Shown here piece by piece: positions 24,988-33,660 of a DNA stretch of 64,000 nt. Source of the DNA: Marinifilaceae bacterium (GTDB taxonomy: Bacteria > Bacteroidota > Bacteroidia > Bacteroidales > Marinifilaceae); NCBI GenBank assembly GCA_025210485.1, contig JAOARN010000106.1, positions 39,413 through 103,412 on the forward strand, read 5' to 3'. Under the pieces are notes generated by a model that saw only the letters and a list, made by a program, of their open reading frames with translations, did no database searches and was not told the DNA's origin. The position numbers and the translations under genes are program-made. Each line of letters begins with the position of its first letter. Position 1 is the stretch's first letter.

Positions 24988-26154
24988 ATGCTTATGTTAG
25001 AAAGGTTTTCATTTTGTTTTGTTATTTTGTTTAGTTTATTATCATGTAATTCTAATGTCAAAAATAAAGCTGAATCTACTACTTCAAATGGGGTGGTTGA
25101 TTTTTCATTTGAATCTAAAATAAAATACGCTAAGGGGTTTAAAATAAATAAGATAAGTGATAATTTAAAGCAGCTTGTCGTATTCAATCCATGGACAAAG
25201 TCGGATACTTTACAGATTTTTTATCTGACAAATAATTCTAATAAAATAAATATTAATATAGATTCGAGTAAAATAATTAATATCCCTATAAAAAGTATGG
25301 CTGCATTATCTAATTCTTATTTTGGAATTTTAGATAAATTGAACTTAACTAGTTCAGTGAGTTGTATTTCAAGTGCTAATAGTGTTTACAATAAAAATAT
25401 AAAAAAGCAAATTAGCGAAAATAAAACAGCAGAGGTTGGTTTCTCGAATAGTTTAAATCTTGAAAAATTAATTATGGAATCCCCCGAAATTACAATGGTA
25501 TCTGGATTTAGAACTAAAAATGCCAAGGAGCAGTCTCTTGAAGATATGGGTATGAGGGTGATTTACAATATTGATTGGATGGAGAAATCCCCGCTTGCTA
25601 GAGCAGAATGGTGTAAGTTCATAGCAAGTCTTTATGGAAAGGAAAGAAAAGCAGATTCTTTATTTAACAATATAGAGGCTGATTACCTAGAAATCAAATC
25701 AAAAATTTCAAATAAACCTACTAAACCAACAGTTATGTCTGGTTCAAGTTATAATGGCACTTGGTATGTTTCTGCAGGGCAGAGCTATTTTGGTGAGATT
25801 TTAAAAGATGCGAATGCTGACTATTATTGGCATAACGAAACCAGTGCTGGAGCTAAGGCTTTAAGTTTCGAGTCAATTCTTGATATACATAAAAATTCGA
25901 ATGTCTGGCTTTTCTCTGGTACTGCCACAAATAAGGCACAATTTCTTTCGATGAATAAGGATTACCATATCTTTGATGCTGTTAAAAATAATAGAGTATA
26001 TTGTTTTACAAAAAGAATGGATAATACAGGAGCTAATGATTGGTTTGAGACAAGTATAATACAACCAAATATAGTTCTCAAAGATATAGTTAAGATATTG
26101 TATCCGAGTGAGCTGCCCGATTATGAACTTTATTACTATAAAAAATTAGAATAA
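24988..26154 (+). CDS. ABC transporter substrate-binding lipoprotein (BtuF/FepB type)
   Basis: This 388-residue lipoprotein (FSLLSC, Cys20) belongs to the class III helical-backbone binding proteins that serve FecCD transporters. Family segments include AALSNSYFGILDKLNL, the helix starting SLNLEKLIMESPEITMVSGF, SGSSYNGTWYVSAGQSYFGEILKDANADY, and a closing helix with KDIVKILYP. It binds a siderophore, heme or corrinoid in the periplasm and passes it to the permease that follows 42 bases later. The ligand cannot be told. It leads a three-gene importer operon. Confidence 0.88.
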   Translation: MLMLERFSFCFVILFSLLSCNSNVKNKAESTTSNGVVDFSFESKIKYAKGFKINKISDNLKQLVVFNPWTKSDTLQIFYLTNNSNKININIDSSKIINIPIKSMAALSNSYFGILDKLNLTSSVSCISSANSVYNKNIKKQISENKTAEVGFSNSLNLEKLIMESPEITMVSGFRTKNAKEQSLEDMGMRVIYNIDWMEKSPLARAEWCKFIASLYGKERKADSLFNNIEADYLEIKSKISNKPTKPTVMSGSSYNGTWYVSAGQSYFGEILKDANADYYWHNETSAGAKALSFESILDIHKNSNVWLFSGTATNKAQFLSMNKDYHIFDAVKNNRVYCFTKRMDNTGANDWFETSIIQPNIVLKDIVKILYPSELPDYELYYYKKLE

Positions 26155-26196
26155 TACAGATTAAATTATTAAAAGTTAATAGTGTAATATTTTTAT

Positions 26197-27237
26197 ATGT
26201 TAAAACAATTGGATTTTAAGTTGACAAAAAAGATTGTTATTTTGTTCTTTTTGCTGCTGATTCTATTTATTATGGATTTGATTTTTGGTAGTGTTAGTAT
26301 TAAAGTTAATGATCTTTTTAATGTGTTTTTGGGTGAAAACACAGATGTTAAATATAGTTATATAATTCTTAATTTTAGAATTCCAAAAGCAATAACATCC
26401 CTTCTTGTTGGCAGTGGGCTTGCTGTCTCAGGTCTATTGATGCAGACATTGTTTCGAAATCCGCTTGCTGGACCGCAGGTTTTAGGTATTAGCTCAGGTG
26501 CAAGTCTTGGAGTTGGAATCGTTATAATGTTATCTGCAATTTTTCCGCATACATTAAATCAGATGAATTTGAATTCTGGTAGTTGGACAATAGTTTTAGC
26601 AGCTTTGTGTGGTTCAGCTTTGGTGTTTTTATTTATATCTTTAGCTTCTGCCAAAATTAATGATGGGGTTTCATTACTTATTGTGGGTATTATGTTTGGA
26701 AGTATTGCTGGTTCTATTGTTCATATTTTACAATATTTTAGTAATCCTGAGCAGATTCAAAAATTTGTAATATGGACATTTGGAAGTGTATCCGAAACCA
26801 GATGGGATGAACTTAAAATACTTGGGCCTATTATTTTAATAGGATTGATCATTAGCTTGTCTTTGGCTAAATCTTTAAATATTCTTTTACTAGGAGAAAA
26901 TTATGCAAAATCCTCTGGATTATCAGTTTCAAAAATTAGATTCGGAATAATAGCTTGTACGACACTTCTTGCAGGCAGTCTAACCGCATTTACTGGTCCT
27001 ATTGCATTTATTGGTATAGCAGTGCCACATATTGTAAGGAATATATTTAAAACTGCAAATCATAATATTCTAATACCAATGTGTATACTTACAGGTGCGT
27101 GTATTATGTTGGCTTGTGATTTAGTTTCTCAACTACCAGGTTCGAATAATATACTTCCAATTAATGCTGTTACTAGTTTGTTTGGAGGTCCAATAGTAAT
27201 TTGGGTTATAGTTCAAGCAAAGCGATTAAATTATTAA
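26197..27237 (+). CDS. FecCD-family ABC transporter permease
   Basis: This 346-residue protein has about ten membrane helices. FecCD signatures are FRIPKAITSLLVGSGLAVSG, LMQTLFRNPLAGPQVLGISSG, the TGPIAFIGIAVPHIVR loop that contacts the ATPase, and the end segment LPINAVTSLFGGPIVIWV. It transports iron-siderophore, heme or cobalamin across the inner membrane together with its neighbours. Only three bases separate it from the ATPase gene. Confidence 0.92.
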   Translation: MLKQLDFKLTKKIVILFFLLLILFIMDLIFGSVSIKVNDLFNVFLGENTDVKYSYIILNFRIPKAITSLLVGSGLAVSGLLMQTLFRNPLAGPQVLGISSGASLGVGIVIMLSAIFPHTLNQMNLNSGSWTIVLAALCGSALVFLFISLASAKINDGVSLLIVGIMFGSIAGSIVHILQYFSNPEQIQKFVIWTFGSVSETRWDELKILGPIILIGLIISLSLAKSLNILLLGENYAKSSGLSVSKIRFGIIACTTLLAGSLTAFTGPIAFIGIAVPHIVRNIFKTANHNILIPMCILTGACIMLACDLVSQLPGSNNILPINAVTSLFGGPIVIWVIVQAKRLNY

Positions 27238-27240
27238 TAT

Positions 27241-28269
27241 ATGTCTACAGATAATAGTACGATACTAGAATTAATTGATTTAGAAATAGGCTACTTTCAG
27301 AAGAAAAAACCTAAGCCAATTTTACCTTCCATAAATTTAAATATAAAAAAAGGAGAATTAGTGTGCCTGTTAGGACCAAATGGAGCTGGGAAATCAACTC
27401 TGATAAGAACTATTGCAGGATTGCAAAAATCTATTTCGGGTAAAGTTGAAGTGAAATCTAATGATATCAAGACTATTGGGTCAAAAAAGCTTGCAAAATT
27501 GATTAGTTTGGTTTTGACCGATAGAATAAATACTACTAATTTGACAGTATACCAATTGGTTGCAATGGGAAGACATCCTCATACTAATTGGTTTGGTAAT
27601 ATTGAGGATAATGATAAAGAAATTATACTCGAATCTTTAAAATTGGTTGGTTTGTCTGGGTTTGAAGAAAAGTTTATTACTAATATGAGTGATGGAGAAA
27701 TACAAAGGGTTATGATTGCAAGAGCATTGGCACAGAATACACCTTTAATCATATTAGACGAACCAACTGCTCATCTCGATTTACCTAATAGGGTAAGTAT
27801 TATGAATTTGTTAAAAAGATTGGCAGAGGAAACTAGCAAATCTATTTTATTATCCACGCACGAATTAGATTTAGCAAGTCAAACGGCAGATACAATTTGG
27901 TTGATGAATAAAAAATCAAAATTAATTAGTGGGTGTCCTGAGGATTTAATACTTAATAATGAAATAGAAAATACCTTTGGCGGAGATTCATTTTCCTATG
28001 ATAAGCATACTGGTAATTTTATTTTACAATATAAGCAAAGGAAAAGCAAAATATATTTAAATTCATCTGGTGTGACAAAAATTTGGACAAGTAGGGCTTT
28101 GTCTCGAAAATCATTTAGTATTAGTGAAGATAGTAATTTAGCTCTTAAGGTTCACGCATTTAATAATAATTGGCTTATTGAATATAATGGTATAAGGGAA
28201 AGATGTACTAGTATTGATGAGTTATTATGTAAATTGTTGGAGATGGATCAAAAGGGTTTAATTAAATAA
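27241..28269 (+). CDS. ABC transporter ATP-binding protein with C-terminal extension
   Basis: This 342-residue ATPase has Walker A GPNGAGKST, signature MSDGEIQR, Walker B LIILDEPTAHLD and the switch His in LSTHELD. It energises the FecCD-type permease just upstream. The ATPase domain takes about 255 residues. The last 85 residues (from about LNSSGVTKIW to the end) form an extra domain absent from classical FepC or BtuD and of unknown role. Only 12 bases separate it from the DUF2520 gene, which makes read-through into the next operon likely. Confidence 0.92.
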   Translation: MSTDNSTILELIDLEIGYFQKKKPKPILPSINLNIKKGELVCLLGPNGAGKSTLIRTIAGLQKSISGKVEVKSNDIKTIGSKKLAKLISLVLTDRINTTNLTVYQLVAMGRHPHTNWFGNIEDNDKEIILESLKLVGLSGFEEKFITNMSDGEIQRVMIARALAQNTPLIILDEPTAHLDLPNRVSIMNLLKRLAEETSKSILLSTHELDLASQTADTIWLMNKKSKLISGCPEDLILNNEIENTFGGDSFSYDKHTGNFILQYKQRKSKIYLNSSGVTKIWTSRALSRKSFSISEDSNLALKVHAFNNNWLIEYNGIRERCTSIDELLCKLLEMDQKGLIK

Positions 28270-28281
28270 ACAGTATGTCTT

Positions 28282-29061
28282 ATGATAAAATCGATTAGTT
28301 TAATTGGAAATGGTAATGTTGCTTATCATATTGCAAAAGCTTTTTTGAAAACTGATATAAAAGTAGATTGTGTGTATGGCAGGAATATTGACAAATTAAA
28401 AGAATTTACGAATACATTAGGTGATATACCTTATAGGGATCTTGATGATATCGTATTTGAATCCGATTTGTATATTATAAGCACATCAGATAAATCAATA
28501 CCCGAAATTGTAGATAAATTAAAGACAAAAGAACTTAAATTGGTGCATACAGCTGGTTGTGTGAATATAGATGTTTTTAAAAAGCAGTTTAGTAATTATG
28601 GTGTTTTTTATCCAATGCAATCTTTTTCGAAAGAAAAAGATATTTGTTTTGAGAATGTTCCCATATGTATAGAGGCAAATACTAAAGAATTTCAGAATGA
28701 CTTGCAGAAACTTTCTTCAAATATTTCTAATAAAGTAATATTGATGGATTCTTATAAAAGAAGAATAATGCATCTAGTGGCAGTGTTTGTATGTAATTTT
28801 ACAAATCATATGTATCATATTGGAGAAGAGATATGTAATGATAATAATATCGATTTTAGTTTGTTTTCCGAACTTATAAAAGAGACATCTGTCAAAATCG
28901 AAAGAATGTTACCATCTAATGCGCAAACTGGTCCTGCAATAAGAAATGATAAAATAACAATGGATGAACATTTAAAATTATTATCCACAAATGATAATTT
29001 TACAAAAATTTATAAATCTATCAGCAAAAGCATTATTGAGCTTAATAATTTAGATAATTGA
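28282..29061 (+). CDS. Rossmann-like DUF2520 protein
   Basis: This 259-residue protein has an N-terminal NADP-binding fold (SISLIGNGNVAYHIAKAF), then VYGRNIDKLKEF and IISTSDKSIPEIV, and a C-terminal DUF2520 helical domain with RRIMHLVAVFVCNFTNHMY and TGPAIRND. The layout resembles F420-dependent or ketopantoate reductase-like enzymes. The substrate is not known. In Bacteroidota such genes commonly precede kdsC, ubiA and maf, as here. Confidence 0.83.
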   Translation: MIKSISLIGNGNVAYHIAKAFLKTDIKVDCVYGRNIDKLKEFTNTLGDIPYRDLDDIVFESDLYIISTSDKSIPEIVDKLKTKELKLVHTAGCVNIDVFKKQFSNYGVFYPMQSFSKEKDICFENVPICIEANTKEFQNDLQKLSSNISNKVILMDSYKRRIMHLVAVFVCNFTNHMYHIGEEICNDNNIDFSLFSELIKETSVKIERMLPSNAQTGPAIRNDKITMDEHLKLLSTNDNFTKIYKSISKSIIELNNLDN

Positions 29062-29091
29062 TTTCATATATTTTTCATAATTGAAATCAAT
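29057..29091 (+). terminator. Hairpin at the end of the DUF2520 gene
   Basis: ATTGATTTCA (29057-29066, covering the stop codon) pairs with 29082-29091 around a 15-base loop. There is no clear T-run after it, so termination may be partial. Confidence 0.4.
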
Positions 29092-29178
29092 AAGTTAAAT
29101 TTGAATCGTCTAGCTATAAGTTAATGGTTTGGAGTGGGGTATGTAGTTAATTATTAAATAAGTAAATATAAATATAAG

Positions 29179-29703
29179 ATGGCTTTTTTTAAAGAAGAAT
29201 TAAATAAGATTAAAGCATTTGTTTTTGATGTAGATGGAGTTCTTTCTATACCAGAAATTCAAATAAATGAAAATGGACAATTGATCAGAACAGCAAATAC
29301 AAAAGATGGATATGCAATTCAATATGCTATAAAACAAGGTTATAAAATTGCCATCATTACAGGTGGTATATGTGAAAGAGTTCGTAAAAGATATGAATAT
29401 CTAGGGGTGCAAGATATTGTTTTAGGGTCTAAAGATAAAATCGCTGATTTAAATTCTTTTGCAGAAAAATACGATTTGGATATTGATAGTATTGTATACA
29501 TGGGTGATGATATGCCTGATTATGAAGTTATGCAAAAGGTTGGATTGGCAACATGCCCTTTGGATGCTATACCTGCAATAAAAGAAATATCTGATTATGT
29601 ATCTGATTATAAAGGAGGAATGGGTTGTGTGCGAGATCTTGTCGAACAGGTTTTGAGAACTCAAAAAAAATGGGTTATTGATACATCTGTTAGAAGTATT
29701 TAA
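29179..29703 (+). CDS. kdsC: 3-deoxy-D-manno-octulosonate 8-phosphate phosphatase (KdsC-like)
   Basis: This 174-residue HAD-superfamily protein of subclass C0 has the catalytic FVFDVDGVLS, NTKDGYAIQYA, IITGG, GSKDKIADL, and the acid motif YMGDDMPDYEVM. These match KdsC, which releases Kdo from Kdo-8-phosphate for lipopolysaccharide core synthesis in the cytosol. It is small and without a cap domain, as expected. It lies between the DUF2520 gene and a prenyltransferase gene. Confidence 0.88.
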   Translation: MAFFKEELNKIKAFVFDVDGVLSIPEIQINENGQLIRTANTKDGYAIQYAIKQGYKIAIITGGICERVRKRYEYLGVQDIVLGSKDKIADLNSFAEKYDLDIDSIVYMGDDMPDYEVMQKVGLATCPLDAIPAIKEISDYVSDYKGGMGCVRDLVEQVLRTQKKWVIDTSVRSI

Positions 29704-29736
29704 AAGTCGAATACCACTATAAAAAACAAAAAAGAT

Positions 29737-30693
29737 ATGTATAACTTATCTAACATATTGAAAGTAATAAGAGTGCCTAATTTATTTGTTATTGCATTAT
29801 GTCAAATATTATTTAGGTATTGTATTCTCGAACCCATATTACAGAGATTTCAACTATCCTTGGCTTTAAATAATTTATATTTTTATTTAATTGTTGCATC
29901 AACCTGCTTGATGGCAGCTGGGGCATATGTGATTAACGACTATTTTGATATACGGGGGGATTTTTTTAATAATAGAAATAATCAAGTTGGAGCGGGGATT
30001 TCCAGAAGGCAGAGTTTGTTTTTACATCAAATCTTAAGTTTTTTATCTGTTTTTTTTGGTGCATATGTATCATATAAAATAGGTAGAACTCAATTCTCAT
30101 TAATTTTTATTCTAGTTTCTGGCTTATTTTGGTTTTATTCCACAAGTTATAAATATAGATTATTATTAGGAAACATCTTAGTGTCAGCTTTAGCTGCGAG
30201 TGTTCCTTTAATTGTCTTATTGTTTGAAGTGTCTGTTCTAAACAATGTCTATAAAGAATTAATAATTGGAACAATTTGCTTGAAAATTATAACTGTTTGG
30301 ACTTTAAGTTTTTCTGTGTTTATTTTTGCTGGTATTCTAATTTATAGCTTGGTCCGAGATATGCTATCCGTTAGAGGAGATAAGGCTATTGGTAGAAAAA
30401 CACTGAGTGTTGTTTTTGGAGACAAGGTAAATCAAATTATTATAGCTTGTTTGTCGGGTTTGAGTATAATTGGTGTTATTGTTGTATGGCGAGTTTACTT
30501 GATAAAATTTGATAGCTTATTTTCCGAACTACATCTGCTATTCCTAATTATCATTCCTTTAATCGTTTTTATATATAAGATCCTGAAATATAAAGTGGAT
30601 TCCGAGTTTAAGCAAGGAAAGATGATACTTAAATTTGCTATAATTGCAGGCATATCTTACTGTTTGTGGGCGAACTATTTTTTAACATCCTAA
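29737..30693 (+). CDS. UbiA-family prenyltransferase (geranylgeranylglycerol-phosphate transferase-type)
   Basis: This 318-residue integral membrane protein has about nine helices. Its first Asp-rich motif is NDYFDIRGD and its second is VRDMLSVRGDKAIGRKTL. Both bind the magnesium-diphosphate of the prenyl donor. Bacteroidota members in this conserved neighbourhood are annotated as geranylgeranylglycerol-phosphate geranylgeranyltransferases, but the acceptor is not proven. The gene follows kdsC by 33 bases. Confidence 0.83.
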   Translation: MYNLSNILKVIRVPNLFVIALCQILFRYCILEPILQRFQLSLALNNLYFYLIVASTCLMAAGAYVINDYFDIRGDFFNNRNNQVGAGISRRQSLFLHQILSFLSVFFGAYVSYKIGRTQFSLIFILVSGLFWFYSTSYKYRLLLGNILVSALAASVPLIVLLFEVSVLNNVYKELIIGTICLKIITVWTLSFSVFIFAGILIYSLVRDMLSVRGDKAIGRKTLSVVFGDKVNQIIIACLSGLSIIGVIVVWRVYLIKFDSLFSELHLLFLIIIPLIVFIYKILKYKVDSEFKQGKMILKFAIIAGISYCLWANYFLTS

Positions 30694-30797
30694 CTTATGT
30701 ATAGAATTTAATTTTTGTTTATTCTACACATATAAGTTATATAGATATATAATTGTTTAGTAAATAATAAATTATAGAAATAAACTCACCAATTATT

Positions 30798-31364
30798 ATG
30801 GGAGATAAAAAATTGATATTAGGTTCTCAATCACCTAGAAGGCAAGAGTTGTTAAAGGATTTGGGTTTTGATTTTGAATTAAAACTCAAAGAGGTTGATG
30901 AATCATACCCTTTAAATACTCCAATAGATGAAGTTGCAGAGTATATCGCTAATAAAAAGTCATTGGCCTATTTAGAAGAATTGGAAGATAATGAGATTGT
31001 AATTTGTGCCGACACGGTAGTTTGTTGTGATTCTGAAGTTTTGGGTAAGCCAAGGTCAATTGAAGAAGCAAGTTATATGTTAAGGAAATTATCAAACAAA
31101 TGGCATAAAGTTATTTCAGGGGTAAGTATCAGAAGTAAAGAAAAACATAAATGTTTTTCTGGTGTAACAGAGGTGCATTTTAAAAAATTAGAAGAAGAGG
31201 AGATCGAGTTCTATATTAATAAATACAAGCCTTTTGATAAGGCTGGTTCTTATGGAATACAAGAGTGGATTGGTTATATTGGAATAGATAGTATTCGCGG
31301 TTCATATTTTAATGTTATGGGTTTACCAACATACTTGTTGTATAAAGAATTAAAAGAATTTTAA
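30798..31364 (+). CDS. maf: Maf-family nucleotide pyrophosphatase
   Basis: This 188-residue cytosolic enzyme has the Maf signature LILGSQSPRRQELLKDLG, the catalytic CADTVVCCDSEVLGKP, and KWHKVISGVS. Near the end are FDKAGSYGIQEW and GSYFNVMGLP. Maf proteins hydrolyse dTTP, UTP and modified pyrimidine nucleotides and are thought to keep them out of nucleic acids. It follows the ubiA-like gene by 104 bases and precedes dpp11 by about 50. A weak imperfect hairpin (about 30692-30742) lies in the gap before it. Confidence 0.93.
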   Translation: MGDKKLILGSQSPRRQELLKDLGFDFELKLKEVDESYPLNTPIDEVAEYIANKKSLAYLEELEDNEIVICADTVVCCDSEVLGKPRSIEEASYMLRKLSNKWHKVISGVSIRSKEKHKCFSGVTEVHFKKLEEEEIEFYINKYKPFDKAGSYGIQEWIGYIGIDSIRGSYFNVMGLPTYLLYKELKEF

Positions 31365-31416
31365 ATCATTGAACAGGAGACAAAATATTAAATACCTTAA
31401 AATAAAACAATTAAAA

Positions 31417-33588
31417 ATGAAATTTAGTTTAAAACTTATTGCATGTTTGCTGTTCGTAATGGGGGCAAATATGACTCGTGCAGATGAAGGAATGTGGATT
31501 CCAAGTTTGCTAAAGAAATACAAGATTGAAGATCTGAAAAAAGCTGGATTTAAGTTAACGGCTGAAGATGTATATAATGTTAATCAAGCTTGTTTGAAAG
31601 ATGCAGTTGTGGGATTAGGATCAGAATCGAGACCATTTAGACATTTCTGTACTGGTGAGATTGTTTCAGGAAAAGGATTGCTGATTACAAATCATCATTG
31701 TGGTTATAGAGCAATTCAATCTCATTCAAGTATCGAACATGATTATTTGAAAGATGGATTTTGGGCGATGAATCAAGCTGAAGAGCTTCCTAATGAAGGT
31801 ATTACTGCCTCTTTTTTAATCAGAATTGATGATGTTACTTCTGAAATGATGAAAGGAATCGTTCCTGATATGGATAAGAAGAAAATATCTGAAATATTGA
31901 AAAAAAATAAAGCAGAAATAATAAAGAAGGCTCAAAAAGGAACTCATTATAAAGCAAATGTGAAGGCTTTTTTCTCTGGTAATCAATATTTTCTATCTGT
32001 TTATGAAATCTATAAAGATGTCCGATTAGTTGGAGCACCACCTTCTGCAATTGGGAAATTCGGAGGAGATACTGATAATTGGATGTGGCCTAGACATACT
32101 GGAGATTTTTCAATGTTTAGAATTTATGCTGATAAAAATAATATGCCTGCATCATATTCCAAAGATAATGTACCATTGAAGCCAAAAAGGTTTTTCGAAA
32201 TTTCACTAGATGGTGTTAACGAAAATGATTTTACAATGGTATTCGGTTATCCTGGGACTACTACTGAATATCTTACCTCTTATGCTATAGAGCAAAAGAT
32301 GAATAGTAATAATCCACATAAAATTAAAATTAGAACAAAGCGTTTGAATATTATGGGAGCGGGAATGGATTCTTCACAGAAAATAAGAATTCAGTATTCT
32401 GCTAAATATGCTGGTGTTGCAAATGCTTGGAAAAAATGGCAAGGTGAAATTAAGGGCTTGAAAAGAATCAAAGCTTTAGAGAAAAAAGAGAAACTAGAGC
32501 AAAGGTTTAGAGAATGGGCGAAAACAAGAAAAGAATACGATGGAATTTTAGATGAGCTAAAAGGATTGTATGCTTCAAATAGAGATTTAAGTTTAGCAAT
32601 CGATTATATATGGGAAGCAGGTTTGAGAGGATGTGAAATATTAAATTTCAGTAAGAGTTTTATGGTTTTGGCTAAGGCAAAAGAGGAAGAAATACCACAG
32701 ATTGTCAAAGGATTGAAAGCGAAGACATCTAAGTTTTTTAAGGATTTTGATCTTGAGGTAGATAAAAATTTATTTGAGGCTACAATTCTTATGTATAGTG
32801 ATAATTTGGAGGGAAAATATCAACCACAAGCAATACTAGATTTAGTTTCTAAAAACAAGAATAAGTTTGGAAAATACACAGATAAATTATACGAGAAATC
32901 AATATTTACTTCTGAAGAAAAGGTAAATTCATTCCTTAATTCATATAAAAAATCATCTGCGAAAAAAGTATTGAATGATCCTATTTATAAGATATATGAT
33001 GCTTTCTATAAGTTTTATAGAAAAGACTTAGGTCTAAAATCTCTTCAGACTGAAATGAGAATCGATGAATTGCAAAAGAAATATATGGCAGGTTTAATGG
33101 AGATGGATTCTGATAAGATTTTTTATCCAGATGCTAATTCTACCTTTAGATTCCATTATGGAAAAGTGAAAGGTTTTAAGGCTCGAAATGCTGTATATTA
33201 TGATTATTATACAAGTTTAGATGGAATTATAGAGAAGGATAACCCAGAAATTTTTGATTATGATGTTCCTCAAAAATTAAAAGAATTATATGCTTCTAAG
33301 GATTATGGCAGATATGCAAACGAGAAAGGTGAAATGCCTGTTTGTTTTGCTGCTACAAATCATACAACAGGAGGTAATTCAGGAAGTCCTATCCTAAATG
33401 CAGAAGGACAATTAATAGGAGTCAATTTTGACAGAGCATGGGAAGGTGTAATGTCAGATTTAATGTATGATCCTAGTATTTGTAGAAATGTCTGTCTTGA
33501 TATAAGATATGTCTTGTTTGTTGTTGATAAATTTGCTGGAGCAGGATATTTGTTAGATGAAATGAAACTTGTTTCAAAGAAGAAGTAG
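31417..33588 (+). CDS. dpp11: Dipeptidyl-peptidase of family S46, DPP11-like (Asp/Glu-specific)
   Basis: This 723-residue secreted protease has a signal peptide (cleaved near TRA, residue 22) and the S46 catalytic set: TNHHCG (His93/94), the Asp in FGGDTDNWMWPRHTGDFSMFR, and GGNSGSP with catalytic Ser655. Residue 673, 18 after the Ser, is Arg (VNFDRAWEG). In Porphyromonas gingivalis DPP11, Arg673 sets preference for Asp and Glu, whereas DPP7 has Gly. The serine and this position carry the same numbers here. It removes dipeptides in the periplasm. A TTG at 31369 would add 16 unlikely residues, so ATG 31417 is used. Confidence 0.92.
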   Translation: MKFSLKLIACLLFVMGANMTRADEGMWIPSLLKKYKIEDLKKAGFKLTAEDVYNVNQACLKDAVVGLGSESRPFRHFCTGEIVSGKGLLITNHHCGYRAIQSHSSIEHDYLKDGFWAMNQAEELPNEGITASFLIRIDDVTSEMMKGIVPDMDKKKISEILKKNKAEIIKKAQKGTHYKANVKAFFSGNQYFLSVYEIYKDVRLVGAPPSAIGKFGGDTDNWMWPRHTGDFSMFRIYADKNNMPASYSKDNVPLKPKRFFEISLDGVNENDFTMVFGYPGTTTEYLTSYAIEQKMNSNNPHKIKIRTKRLNIMGAGMDSSQKIRIQYSAKYAGVANAWKKWQGEIKGLKRIKALEKKEKLEQRFREWAKTRKEYDGILDELKGLYASNRDLSLAIDYIWEAGLRGCEILNFSKSFMVLAKAKEEEIPQIVKGLKAKTSKFFKDFDLEVDKNLFEATILMYSDNLEGKYQPQAILDLVSKNKNKFGKYTDKLYEKSIFTSEEKVNSFLNSYKKSSAKKVLNDPIYKIYDAFYKFYRKDLGLKSLQTEMRIDELQKKYMAGLMEMDSDKIFYPDANSTFRFHYGKVKGFKARNAVYYDYYTSLDGIIEKDNPEIFDYDVPQKLKELYASKDYGRYANEKGEMPVCFAATNHTTGGNSGSPILNAEGQLIGVNFDRAWEGVMSDLMYDPSICRNVCLDIRYVLFVVDKFAGAGYLLDEMKLVSKKK

Positions 33589-33609
33589 ATTCAATATGAT
33601 TCAAGGAAA

Positions 33610-33652
33610 CCATAAAAAAAGAGATGTATTTAGTACATCTCTTTTTTTATGG
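33610..33652. terminator. Very strong bidirectional terminator
   Basis: A perfect 19-bp stem (CCATAAAAAAAGAGATGTA) with a five-base loop lies between converging dpp11 and serine hydrolase genes. A- and T-runs lie within both arms. Confidence 0.92.
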
Positions 33653-33660
33653 TATTTATT

